From positions 1 to 44,776 of the forward strand of contig JANTHJ010000013.1 in assembly GCA_024762475.1 (NCBI GenBank): DNA of 44,776 nucleotides. Direction: 5' to 3'. This DNA is from Chromatiales bacterium (GTDB lineage: Bacteria; Pseudomonadota; Gammaproteobacteria; Chromatiales; Chromatiaceae). Positions 36,754 through 44,776 of the stretch are shown here, piece by piece; position 1 is the first letter of the stretch; each line of letters begins with the position of its first letter. A model generated the notes under the pieces. That model searched no databases. It had not been told where the DNA came from and worked only from the letters and a program-made list of their open reading frames with translations. The position numbers and the translations under genes are program-made.

Positions 36754-39660
36754 TTATTCGATGCCGGTCTTCTTGCGGAACATGCCCGCAAAGTAGGCCT
36801 GCCACCGACCCCGTTTGGGGTCCATGCCCGGCATCCTTCGCTGCGGCTTGAACTGCGGGAATGCAACCTTTGGCTCGCCCTCGTCCGCCTTGTAGACCTT
36901 GACCCTGACGTCGTACCAGGCCGCCTGCCCGGTGACAGGATCGGAATTCGAGATATGCTCCCCGGCGTCGCAGGGCGGCAGTTCCTCGCTGATCACATGG
37001 TTGAGCAGGAAGCCCTGTTGCGATTCGTTGGCCTTGGGCGACAGCCCCCAGGCCCCGGCCGCCTTGCCAATGGCATTCCAGGTCCAGACCGTTCCCGGCT
37101 CTACCGACTCGGAGAAACGCGCCAGGCAGCGCACCTTGCCATGGGGCGATTCCACCCACACCCAGTCACCATCGGCAAAGCCCTGAGCCTCTCCCAACCT
37201 GGGATTGACGTACAGGTAGTTGTAGGTATGAATCTGCCGCAGCCAGGCATTCTGGCTGTCCCAGGAGTGATACATCGCCATCGGACGCTGGGTGACCGCG
37301 TTGACCGGATATTCGCGTGTGTCCACCAGGGTGGCTTCCAGCGTCTCGTGATAGAACGGGAGCGGGTCCATGTAGGTCATGATGCGCTCGCGCAGTCGCT
37401 CCGGTGGCTGCTTGCCCGGGCGCTTGCCCTCGGCGGCGAGGCGAAACTTCTGCAACACCTCGGAATAGAGGTGCGCATTGATGGGCTCGGCATAGCGGGT
37501 CATGCCGTGCGCCCGCGCCCACTCGAGGTAGCCCTTGTTCCAGTTGCGCATGTACTGGTAGGACTTGGGCAACTCGTAGTGGAAAAAGCAATTGTTTTGC
37601 GCGTACATCTCCCACTGGCGGGGGTTCGGCTCGCCCTTGAGGAACTTCTCGCCCCCCTTCCCGCGCCAGCCGGCGAGGAAGCCGATCCCGGAACCCGGCG
37701 AGGTCTCGAAGTTGACGATGAAATCCGGATAGTCGCGAAATTTACGGTTGCCCTCCTCGTCAACGAAGGCCGGCAGCTTGAGCCGCGAGCCCAGCTCCAC
37801 CAGGACGTCCTGAAAGGCCTTGCACTCACCCTTCGGGGGGAGGACCGGGATTCGTACCGAGTCCACCGGGCCGTCGAACTCGGAGATAGGTCGGTCCAGC
37901 ATCGACATGACATCGTGGCGCTCGAGGTAACTGGTATCGGGCAACACCAGGTCGGCGAAGGCCACCGTTTCCGAGTCGAAGGCGTCGCAGACGATGATAA
38001 AGGGGATCTTGTACTCCCCATTCTCGTCCTTGTCGGTGAGCATCTCTCGCACGCTGGCGGTATTCATCGACGAGTTCCAGGCCATGTTGGCCATGAACAG
38101 CAACAAGGTGTCGATCTTATAGGGGTCGCCGCGCCAGGCATTGGTGATGGCGTTGTGCATCAGGCCGTGCGCCGAAAGCGGATACTCCCAGGAGAAGGCC
38201 TTGTCGATCCGCAGCGGTTCACCATTGTCGTCGACGAACAGGTCGTTGGGATCGGCGGGCCAGCCCAGCGGCATGCCGTTGAGCGGGGTATTGGGCTGCA
38301 CATCCTCCCAGCTCTTGGGCGGCTTCGGGCAGGGTGGAATCGGGCGCGGGAAGGGGGCTTTGTGGCGAAACCCGCCGGGGGTATCGATGGTATTGAGCAG
38401 GGTCATCAGCACGCTCATGGCGCGGATGGTCTGGAATCCGTTGGAGTGGGCGGCCAGGCCCCGCATTGCGTGGAAGGCGACCGGCCCACCCTTGACACTC
38501 TGGTGCTCATTGCCCCACACGTCGGTCCACTGGATCGGCAGCTCGATCTTCTGGTCGCGCGCGGTGACGCCCAGTTCATGGGCCAGGCGGCGAATCGTCT
38601 CTGCTGGAATGCCGGTGATCCGCTCGGCCCACTCGACGGTGTACTCATCCACCCGCTCCTTGAGCAGCTGGAAGGCCGTCTTGACCGGCTTGCCGTCCAG
38701 ATCGTATTCGCCCAGCAGGAAAGGATCGGCCCCTTCGGTACGCACCTCGACCGGCGCGTTGGAGTTGCGGTCCCACCACAACTTGTTCTGAGGATCGAAA
38801 CAGCCCTCTTCTACAGGCTTGTCCGTCCGGATGAACATGCCGTAGTCGTTCGACGCCTCATCCAGGTCGATCAACTCTGCGGCATTGGTATAGTTGACCA
38901 GGAACTCACGGTCATAGAGGCCCTGGGCGATCAACTCGTTGATGATGGCCAGGAACAGGGCGCCATCGGTGCCCGGACGAATCGGCACCCACTCGTCGGC
39001 GATTGCGGAGTAGCCGGTGCGGACCGGGTTGATGGAGATGAAGCGGCCACCGCGGCGCTTGAACTTGGAGATGGCGATCTTCATCGGATTGGAGTGATGA
39101 TCCTCGGCCGTGCCGATCATCACGAACAGCTTGGCGCGATCGAGATCCGGACCGCCAAACTCCCAGAAGGAGCCGCCGATGGTGTAGATCATGCCGGCGG
39201 CCATGTTCACCGAGCAGAAGCCGCCATGCGCCGCATAGTTCGGCGTACCGTATTGCTTGGCGAACAGGCCGGTCAGGGCCTGCATCTGATCCCTGCCCGT
39301 GAAGACAGCGAACTTGCTCGGGTCGGTCGCGCGCAGGTGGGAGAGGCGCTCCTCCATGATCTCGAAGGCGCGGTCCCAGGAGATCGGTTCGAAATCCGAC
39401 TCGCCCCGCTTGCCTCCCTTGCGGCGTAGCAGAGGCTTGGTCAGCCGCGCAGGCGAATACTGCTTCATGATGCCCGAGGCGCCCTTGGCGCAGATCACGC
39501 CCTGGTTCAGAGGGTGCTCGGGGTTGCCCTCAATATGGCGCACCTCGCCATCTCTCAGCGTGACTCGGATGCCGCAGCGGCAGGCACACATGTAGCAGGT
39601 CGTGTTCTTGACATCGACCCGGCCAATCTCACTGTCTTTGTATTCTGTCGGATCCAGCAT
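36754..39660 (-). CDS. soeA: Sulfite dehydrogenase molybdopterin subunit SoeA
   Basis: SoeA oxidises sulfite to sulfate at a bis-MGD molybdenum site. The 968-residue protein has the N-terminal 4Fe-4S motif (Cys22, Cys25, Cys29, Cys57), the DMSO-reductase-family core (HGGFCSVNMAAG, DRAKLFVMIGT), and a C-terminal molydopterin-dinucleotide domain (NPRLGEAQGFADGDWVWVES). No twin-arginine signal is present, which separates it from periplasmic relatives such as DmsA and fits SoeA of Allochromatium vinosum. AAGGA lies 8 bases before the ATG and a sigma-70-like promoter lies 64 bases upstream. Polysulfide or thiosulfate reductases are more distant alternatives. Confidence 0.93.
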   Translation of the reverse strand: MLDPTEYKDSEIGRVDVKNTTCYMCACRCGIRVTLRDGEVRHIEGNPEHPLNQGVICAKGASGIMKQYSPARLTKPLLRRKGGKRGESDFEPISWDRAFEIMEERLSHLRATDPSKFAVFTGRDQMQALTGLFAKQYGTPNYAAHGGFCSVNMAAGMIYTIGGSFWEFGGPDLDRAKLFVMIGTAEDHHSNPMKIAISKFKRRGGRFISINPVRTGYSAIADEWVPIRPGTDGALFLAIINELIAQGLYDREFLVNYTNAAELIDLDEASNDYGMFIRTDKPVEEGCFDPQNKLWWDRNSNAPVEVRTEGADPFLLGEYDLDGKPVKTAFQLLKERVDEYTVEWAERITGIPAETIRRLAHELGVTARDQKIELPIQWTDVWGNEHQSVKGGPVAFHAMRGLAAHSNGFQTIRAMSVLMTLLNTIDTPGGFRHKAPFPRPIPPCPKPPKSWEDVQPNTPLNGMPLGWPADPNDLFVDDNGEPLRIDKAFSWEYPLSAHGLMHNAITNAWRGDPYKIDTLLLFMANMAWNSSMNTASVREMLTDKDENGEYKIPFIIVCDAFDSETVAFADLVLPDTSYLERHDVMSMLDRPISEFDGPVDSVRIPVLPPKGECKAFQDVLVELGSRLKLPAFVDEEGNRKFRDYPDFIVNFETSPGSGIGFLAGWRGKGGEKFLKGEPNPRQWEMYAQNNCFFHYELPKSYQYMRNWNKGYLEWARAHGMTRYAEPINAHLYSEVLQKFRLAAEGKRPGKQPPERLRERIMTYMDPLPFYHETLEATLVDTREYPVNAVTQRPMAMYHSWDSQNAWLRQIHTYNYLYVNPRLGEAQGFADGDWVWVESPHGKVRCLARFSESVEPGTVWTWNAIGKAAGAWGLSPKANESQQGFLLNHVISEELPPCDAGEHISNSDPVTGQAAWYDVRVKVYKADEGEPKVAFPQFKPQRRMPGMDPKRGRWQAYFAGMFRKKTGIE

Positions 39661-39723
39661 GCGGAAGGTCCTTGGATGACTGCGCGTCTTTGCGGGCCCA
39701 TTTCAGCGACCCATAAAACGAAC

Positions 39724-39753
39724 ATTCTAATATTACACGTCTCTTATATTCAA
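39724..39753 (-). promoter_or_regulatory. Candidate sigma-70 promoter of soeABC
   Basis: On the minus strand TTGAAT (39748-39753), an 18-base spacer and TAGAAT (39724-39729). It would give a leader of about 55 bases before the soeA ATG. The segment is notably AT-rich. Confidence 0.45.
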
Positions 39754-39853
39754 ACGGAAAGGCGCGCGGAGAGGATGCGCAATTGAAGACAAGCCGCTGT
39801 TTTATAGGCAATACGTGAAGTTTTTGGGGTTTTTCCCCTGCCCACCGGGGGTA

Positions 39854-40306
39854 TCAGAAGCGAATCTTCTTTACCACCTCATAGCCGTCGCTGTCGGGCT
39901 TCCAGCCCCAGAAGTAGGACTGCCCGTCGTGCAGCGCATCCCAGAGGGCGTCCTCCCAGGAACGGGCGCTGAATCCGCACCCGACCAGGGATCTTGGCTT
40001 GCCGCGGCGGTCCTGGAACTCACTGCGTATGACTACGGCATAGCCATGCGACAGATTCGTGAGGTTCTGAGCCCGGACTATGTCCAGGTGCTTGTAATAG
40101 TCCCCGTAGCCCTTCTTCCGCAGGCGCCGCTCACCCTCTTCCTGGGCCTTGGAGACATGTTCCTGGGTGAACACCAGTTCATAGTCCAGGGTCTGCCCCT
40201 GGAACTTGGCGACCACGCAGGCCGCACCGGCAGCCGGCGCCCAGGCGGGCGCCAGCGGCGCAGCCAGGGCCAGGGCCAAGGGGATTGCGAAGGTGGATCG
40301 AGCCAT
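39854..40306 (-). CDS. Exported hypothetical protein (150 aa)
   Basis: The protein has a signal peptide (about 1-28, Ala-rich, ending AAGA) and a mature part of about 120 residues with two cysteines (near 30 and 109) that could form a disulfide. Tyr/Trp-rich C-terminus: LVGCGFSARSWEDALWDAL, SYFWGWKPDSDGYEVV. I do not recognise a family. It lies upstream of soeA on the same strand with a 193-base gap that holds the soe promoter, so it is probably a separate transcript. Confidence 0.6.
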   Translation of the reverse strand: MARSTFAIPLALALAAPLAPAWAPAAGAACVVAKFQGQTLDYELVFTQEHVSKAQEEGERRLRKKGYGDYYKHLDIVRAQNLTNLSHGYAVVIRSEFQDRRGKPRSLVGCGFSARSWEDALWDALHDGQSYFWGWKPDSDGYEVVKKIRF

Positions 40307-40393
40307 CGGGGAAGCCTCCGTCGGGACTGCACGCTACATCGGCCATCCGGCGGTGATCTTTACCGTCACCATATTCGGGGGCAACAGCCCCGA

Positions 40394-40945
40394 TCAGGGA
40401 AGAATGGGATTGAATGCCCCCATGGGTTCGGCGATGCGGTACACGTCGACGCGCATGCGGGCAATGCTGGCAGTCATTTGCATCATGTTGGGGTTGATGG
40501 TGCCTACCGCCTGTCTCAGGAGATTCATGTCCTGGTTGATGAGATTCATGCTCTGAGCCATCAGCGCCATGTCCTTGCGCATCTTCGGCAGGCGCTCGGT
40601 GATGCCCACCACATTTTCGGTCAGTGGTTCCATGTTCTTCATGTGGTGCTCGAAGGCATCGACATGGTCTGCCACGGCGACCATGTCCGAGTCGACCCGG
40701 TTCAGCTTGGTCACCATGGATTCCATGTTGACCACGATCTGGTCCAGATCGTTGTACAGCACCCGCACGAAATAGATGTTGAACACCGCCAGTACGATCA
40801 GCACCACCGAGATGGCAATGATGACCGCATCGGTGATCTTGAAGTGGCGTTCCCGCTCATCCAGCGTGATCTGGGTCTCCCGCCCAATGCGGGCCATCAC
40901 TTCGACGATCGGGCGACGGGGATCGAGCTCTGGCGACATCTGCAT
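40394..40945 (-). CDS. Membrane-anchored coiled-coil protein (second of a pair)
   Basis: The 183-residue protein has one transmembrane segment at about 38-60 (ITDAVIIAISVVLIVLAVF) and a long Met-rich coiled coil to the C-terminus (MRKDMALMAQSMNLINQDM). The end, RIAEPMGAFNPILP, resembles the end of the neighbouring protein (RMAKPARTLNKMFPFP), and both share a DxxRxAxP element. They are therefore probably paralogues. The 11-base gap suggests one operon. The coiled coil should face the periplasm, with a cytosolic N-terminal 37 residues. Function is unknown. Confidence 0.65.
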   Translation of the reverse strand: MQMSPELDPRRPIVEVMARIGRETQITLDERERHFKITDAVIIAISVVLIVLAVFNIYFVRVLYNDLDQIVVNMESMVTKLNRVDSDMVAVADHVDAFEHHMKNMEPLTENVVGITERLPKMRKDMALMAQSMNLINQDMNLLRQAVGTINPNMMQMTASIARMRVDVYRIAEPMGAFNPILP

Positions 40946-40956
40946 GGTTCCAGGCC

Positions 40957-41538
40957 TCAGGGGAAGGGAAACATTTTGTTGAGGGTGCGCGCAGGTTTCG
41001 CCATGCGATGCATGTCGTGCCCCATGATCGCCACCTCGGCATTGATATTGGCAACGCTCGCGGCGATGCCGGCCATGTCATCCTTGACCAGCGAGAGCTC
41101 ACCCTGGATGCCCTGCACGTCCACGCTCATGTGGTTGATCTGCTGCTGCATGGCGGTCATTTCATTGCTCATGGTCTCGGTACTCACCCGCACCTGATCC
41201 ATGAATGCCACCTGCTCGCGCATCGACCCCATTGCATCCGTGACCCTGTCCATGCGCCGGGTGACCGAGTCGAAGTGGCCATTCATCTGATCGACCATGT
41301 CCGACATGCGATTGACCTGCGAGCTCAAGGTCAGCAGCAGCACGAGAATGGACAGCGCTATCACCCCGAGCAGGATCAGCCCTGCACGAATGGTCCAGTT
41401 GAGGCGGGTACTGAGCTGGGTCTTCAGCTCGATCTGTGCGAGCATGATGCCCTCGAAGGAGCTCAGGGCGCGCAGATACTGAGCATGCAGAACCTTCTCG
41501 TCGGCACTCGCCTTCGGCTCCGGCAGCTCGGATGCCAT
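40957..41538 (-). CDS. Membrane-anchored coiled-coil protein (first of a pair)
   Basis: The 193-residue protein has a cytosolic N-terminal 47 residues, one transmembrane segment (about 51-72, AGLILLGVIALSILVLLLTL), and about 120 residues of coiled coil with Met, Val and Ile at heptad positions (MVDQMNGHFDSVTRRMDRV). The terminal motif is RMAKPARTLNKMFPFP. The layout resembles the signalling-helix part of chemoreceptors but lacks the conserved hairpin tip, so it is not a receptor. Possible scaffold or spacer; no family is recognised. Confidence 0.65.
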   Translation of the reverse strand: MASELPEPKASADEKVLHAQYLRALSSFEGIMLAQIELKTQLSTRLNWTIRAGLILLGVIALSILVLLLTLSSQVNRMSDMVDQMNGHFDSVTRRMDRVTDAMGSMREQVAFMDQVRVSTETMSNEMTAMQQQINHMSVDVQGIQGELSLVKDDMAGIAASVANINAEVAIMGHDMHRMAKPARTLNKMFPFP

Positions 41539-41683
41539 GGTCGGTCTACCTTCCGTCTTGTGTCGTTGTTATGGCGGTCTGTGATCTGCCGCTCGGGCAG
41601 ATCCATGCAGCCCTTATGGCCGCATAAGACGGATATTCCCCCAACCCCGCTGTCAGGTCAAATACGGAGTTCGCCTCGGGTTT

Positions 41684-42604
41684 TCACCCCTGTCGACGAA
41701 GCGCGTCCAGCTGCCAATGACAACGCTTCTCCACCACATCGAGAACCGCACTGTCCGACTTCAATCGCCAGGTCAGGCGCGGGTCGGTATCCCCCTTCTT
41801 GGGTCGCTGATCCCACAGCAGCGCGGGCGAGATACGGCAGGGTTTCTTGTAGCGTGCGGGATACCACACCTCGGCATACTTGCGCTGTCCCCACACGCGT
41901 GCGCGCCGCGGCGCCTCGCCCCGCTGGGCGGCCGTGATCAGGAGCCCGCTACCGGCATACCGGATGCGCGGGTTGTGACGGGCATGGCGATTGCGGTTGA
42001 AGTCGATGGGCGCCTCCTTCAGGACGCCCCCCACGATCTCTGCCGTCCTGGCATCGAACAGCACCGGCTCGCCGGTGGGCAGGCGCACCTCGATGCGGTC
42101 TCCCTTGTGCCGCAAAGAGGGGAGCTGGCGCCGGGGAAAGAAGTGCATTTCCCGGAACATGTTGTCCTGGCTGTACTTCTTGCTGATACGGACATCGTCC
42201 AGCACCGACAGGAAGACCTCCTCGCGCGCCCGGTCGGGAAACTGGAACAGGAACTCGCGACGCGCACCGGTGCCCCGCAGTCCGCGGGGGTTGATCCGCT
42301 GCGACCCCTTGTCCACCAGCGCAAAGCCGACCACCTTTTCGCTACGAGCCGGCTCGTAGGTGTAGAGACGCACCCCCGGAACCCTGCCCATGCTGATCGC
42401 CCGGTCGAAACGATAGGCCTCGCGCACACGCTCACGCTCCGGCGGGCGATCGCTCGCCAGTTGCCGGGTGACTGTATCCTTGGCCGTGGGCGCGGGCCGC
42501 GCCGGTGGCTGCGGCTTTTCGGGGGTTTTGGGTGGCGTGGTACAGGCCGCGAGGGCGAGGGGAAAAAGGAACCAGAACAGCTTGCGTGGCAACACGATTA
42601 TCAC
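41684..42604 (-). CDS. Hypothetical lipoprotein (306 aa)
   Basis: The signal peptide ends with the lipobox LALAAC (Cys21), followed by a proline-rich linker (TTPPKTPEKPQPPARPAPTA). The mature region is rich in Arg and aromatic residues (MHFFPRRQLPSLRHKGDRIE, RVWGQRKYAEVWYPARYKKPC) and looks like a beta-rich periplasmic domain. I do not recognise a family. It is 145 bases upstream of the coiled-coil pair on the same strand and may share their promoter or have its own. Confidence 0.65.
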   Translation of the reverse strand: MIIVLPRKLFWFLFPLALAACTTPPKTPEKPQPPARPAPTAKDTVTRQLASDRPPERERVREAYRFDRAISMGRVPGVRLYTYEPARSEKVVGFALVDKGSQRINPRGLRGTGARREFLFQFPDRAREEVFLSVLDDVRISKKYSQDNMFREMHFFPRRQLPSLRHKGDRIEVRLPTGEPVLFDARTAEIVGGVLKEAPIDFNRNRHARHNPRIRYAGSGLLITAAQRGEAPRRARVWGQRKYAEVWYPARYKKPCRISPALLWDQRPKKGDTDPRLTWRLKSDSAVLDVVEKRCHWQLDALRRQG

Positions 42605-42718
42605 TCCATGGTCTTCTGTCTGCCGCTATGAAGGAACGTCACTTCCAATATCACTCTAGCAGCGAAGCGGCGCTCGCCCTGTGAGCCAGGCGCCAGTTCG
42701 GATGTGCGGCACTGCGCG

Positions 42719-44599
42719 TTATTCGAGTTCGGCCCAACGCGCATAGGCCCGATCCAGATCACCCTCCAGCGCCCGCAGCCGCTCTCCCAACTCGGCCAGG
42801 CCATCCGCCCCCTGCTGCGCATAGACCGTGGGGTCGGAAAGCTGTTCCTGCACCGCGCCGATCTCCGCCTCCAGCGCCTCGATGCGCCCCGGCAGCGACG
42901 CCAGCTCGCGCTGCGCCTTGTACCCCAGTTTCTGCGGACGCGTGCGCTCCCGCCCGGCGCGCGGCTGCGCCCTGCGCCCGACCTTGTCCTCGGGCGCAGA
43001 GGGGACGGGACGCTGTCGCAGCCAGTCGCTGTAACCGCCGACGTACTCGCCGATTCTGCCCTCACCCTCAAAGACCAGGGAACCGGTCACGACATTGTCG
43101 AGAAAGGCCCTGTCGTGACTGACCAGCAACAGGGTGCCCTCGAATTCCAAAAGCAATTCTTCCAGCAGCTCCAGCGTTTCGAGATCCAGGTCGTTGGTGG
43201 GCTCGTCCATCACCAACAGGTTTGCCGGACGGGTGAACAGTTTGGCCAGCAGCAGGCGATTTCGCTCCCCTCCCGACAGCGCGTGTACCGGCTGCCGGGC
43301 GCGCTCCGCGGTAAACAGAAAATCCGAAAGATAGCTGATAACGTGCTTTTCTTGACCGTTGATGCGCACCTTGTCGCTGCCCTCGGCAACGTTCTCCTGC
43401 ACCGTGCGCTGCGGATCGAGCTGCCGCCGCAGTTGATCGAAATAGGCGACTTCGAGCCGGGTTCCCAGACGCACACTGCCGGAATCCGGCTTCAGCCGCC
43501 CGAGCAGCAGATTGAGCAAGGTACTCTTCCCGCACCCATTGGGACCGATAATGCCTATGCGGTCACCGCGCAGGATAGTGGCGTTGAAATCACGCACGAT
43601 CGGCCGCCCCTCCCAGGCATAGTCGACATGCTCTGCCTCGCAGACGATTTTTCCTGAACGATCGCCTTGATCGAGTGTCAGATTCGCCTGCCCCTGGCGC
43701 TGCCGCCGGGCCCGCGCCTCCTCCCGCATCCCCTGCAGGCGGCGCACCCTGCCCTCGTTGCGCGTGCGGCGCGCCTTGATCCCCTGGCGGATCCAGGTCT
43801 CTTCCTGGGCCAGCATCTTGTCGAACCGGGCCCGTTCCTGGGCCTCTGCGTTCTCCATCTCCTCACGTCGCCGAAGATAGTTGTCGTAGTCTCCGGGAAA
43901 GTCCTGCAGCCGACCCCGGTCCAGCTCCACGATGCGCGTCGCCAGGCGCCGCAGGAATCCCCGGTCGTGGGTAATGAAGATCAAGGCACCCCGCCACTTC
44001 GCCAGGAATTCCTCCAGCCAGGCGATCGACTCGATGTCGAGGTGGTTGGTAGGCTCATCGAGCAACAGAAGATCAGGCCTTCCTGCGAGGGCACGGGCCA
44101 ACAGAACCCGGCGTTTCATGCCTCCTGAGAGCGCCTCGAAATCCACTTGGCCGTCCAGGCTCATACGTGAGATGACCTCTTCGACCTGCTGCTCGAGCTG
44201 CCACCCCCCGGCCTGTTCCAGGGCTTGCTGAGTACGGGAAAGGCGCTCCAGCGCCTGCTCACCGGCATCGCTTTCCAAGGCCGTGCTGGCGACATGGAAG
44301 TCCTTTATCAACCTGGCGATTTCTCCCAGTCCGTCGGCGACCACATCGAACACACAGCCGTTTAATGCGGCCGGCACCTCCTGCTCGAGCCGCGCCACCC
44401 GGGCGCCACTGGCCAGCAGTCGCTCTCCCTCGTCCGGCGGGATCTCTCCGGCAATAATGCGCAACAGGGTCGACTTCCCTTCTCCGTTGCGGCCGATGAG
44501 GCACACCCGCTCGCCCTCATCGACGGCGAGCGAAACTCCCTCGAGCAACGGCGGATGCCCGTATGAAAGATGGATGTCACGCAAATTCAGTAGGGCCAT
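42719..44599 (-). CDS. uup: ABC-F ATPase Uup
   Basis: Uup is a soluble ABC-F protein acting on the ribosome or on branched DNA intermediates; loss in E. coli raises transposon excision. The 626-residue protein has two ABC domains: Walker A GRNGEGKST (36-44) and GPNGCGKST, signatures LSGGMKRR and LSGGERNR, Walker B LLLDEPTNHLD and LVMDEPTNDLD, with the linker between and a C-terminal coiled coil (about 545-626) that binds DNA in Uup. I place the start at 44599 (MALLNLRDIHLSYG), since an upstream in-frame start adds non-conserved residues. Confidence 0.92.
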   Translation of the reverse strand: MALLNLRDIHLSYGHPPLLEGVSLAVDEGERVCLIGRNGEGKSTLLRIIAGEIPPDEGERLLASGARVARLEQEVPAALNGCVFDVVADGLGEIARLIKDFHVASTALESDAGEQALERLSRTQQALEQAGGWQLEQQVEEVISRMSLDGQVDFEALSGGMKRRVLLARALAGRPDLLLLDEPTNHLDIESIAWLEEFLAKWRGALIFITHDRGFLRRLATRIVELDRGRLQDFPGDYDNYLRRREEMENAEAQERARFDKMLAQEETWIRQGIKARRTRNEGRVRRLQGMREEARARRQRQGQANLTLDQGDRSGKIVCEAEHVDYAWEGRPIVRDFNATILRGDRIGIIGPNGCGKSTLLNLLLGRLKPDSGSVRLGTRLEVAYFDQLRRQLDPQRTVQENVAEGSDKVRINGQEKHVISYLSDFLFTAERARQPVHALSGGERNRLLLAKLFTRPANLLVMDEPTNDLDLETLELLEELLLEFEGTLLLVSHDRAFLDNVVTGSLVFEGEGRIGEYVGGYSDWLRQRPVPSAPEDKVGRRAQPRAGRERTRPQKLGYKAQRELASLPGRIEALEAEIGAVQEQLSDPTVYAQQGADGLAELGERLRALEGDLDRAYARWAELE

Positions 44600-44776
44600 G
44601 AAGCAGCAAGCAGGGGGCGTTGTAGACAGAAGCGGCAGCCGCCCTCCCGGACACCCGGGATGGCGGCTCATCGGGAAGCAACAGATGCTATTTTACACCG
44701 AAGTGCAAGCTTTGAATTTTCCTTCGACCGCAGGGCTGCTACCTTGTACGGAGGAACCCGGTCAGGAGAGACCATA
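44600..44776. other. Divergent upstream region at the right edge
   Basis: These 177 bases hold the uup leader and, on the plus strand, two Shine-Dalgarno-like motifs, GGAGG (44750-44754) and AGGAGAG (44764-44770). A plus-strand gene may start just beyond the edge. Confidence 0.3.

Noticed and set aside
36058-39429. A 1123-codon open frame opposite soeA and soeB
   Set aside because: Antisense shadow of two well-supported genes; its composition is of the same kind as that opposite dnaE.

Overview
The window is GC-rich chromosomal DNA with E. coli-like housekeeping genes (dnaE, recA-recX, mutS, xerD-dsbC, rnhB, uup, tadA, yegQ/trhP). It also carries soeABC (cytoplasmic sulfite dehydrogenase) and a flavocytochrome c sulfide dehydrogenase-like gene pair. 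Together these point to a sulfur-oxidising gammaproteobacterium, probably Chromatiales-like. The species cannot be named from the sequence. I see no tRNA, rRNA, CRISPR array, prophage or conventional insertion sequence.

Layout. 1-2304: a partial exported metallo-beta-lactamase-fold hydrolase, tadA, a PagP-like outer-membrane barrel and a small unknown protein. 2781-6530: an ExeA/GspA-type AAA ATPase with a membrane span and TPR-like tail, then an unknown helical protein. 6637-10221: dnaE. 10291-11187: a RAYT (REP-associated tyrosine transposase) gene framed by two copies of the same REP-like repeat pair. 11183-16010: an unassigned radical SAM protein, the FccB/FccA-like pair, a small protein and a lipoprotein. 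16405-18395: rnhB coupled to a formylglycine-generating-enzyme-like protein, then a Mut7-C domain protein. 18511-22791: imuA-imuB and recA-recX. 23075-27417: pncC-thpR, a cupin, mutS and fdxA. 27504-29973: xerD-dsbC-PP2C phosphatase. 30599-34762: ycgN-DUF3549, trhP and a membrane diguanylate cyclase. 34802-42604: soeABC preceded by four unknown exported or membrane genes on the same strand. 42719-44599: uup.

How the genes work together. The sulfur genes form two modules. The FccAB-like pair would act on sulfide-level sulfur in the periplasm. SoeABC would oxidise sulfite at the cytoplasmic face and pass electrons to quinone. A second theme is DNA repair: recA, recX, imuA, imuB, mutS and dnaE. 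The imuA promoter region carries a perfect GTTC-N7-GTTC box and recA a one-mismatch version, which is the alphaproteobacterial LexA-box layout.

The intergenic spaces are unusually rich in small repeats. There are a REP family probably tied to the resident RAYT, two other hairpin families, and two MITE-like elements. One MITE-like element with 32-bp inverted repeats splits soeB from soeC. Most repeats sit just downstream of stop codons, and one REP supplies the stop codon of the radical SAM gene. The RAYT/REP locus, the soe-linked unknown genes and the radical SAM gene are the best leads; none is proven to be a new system.
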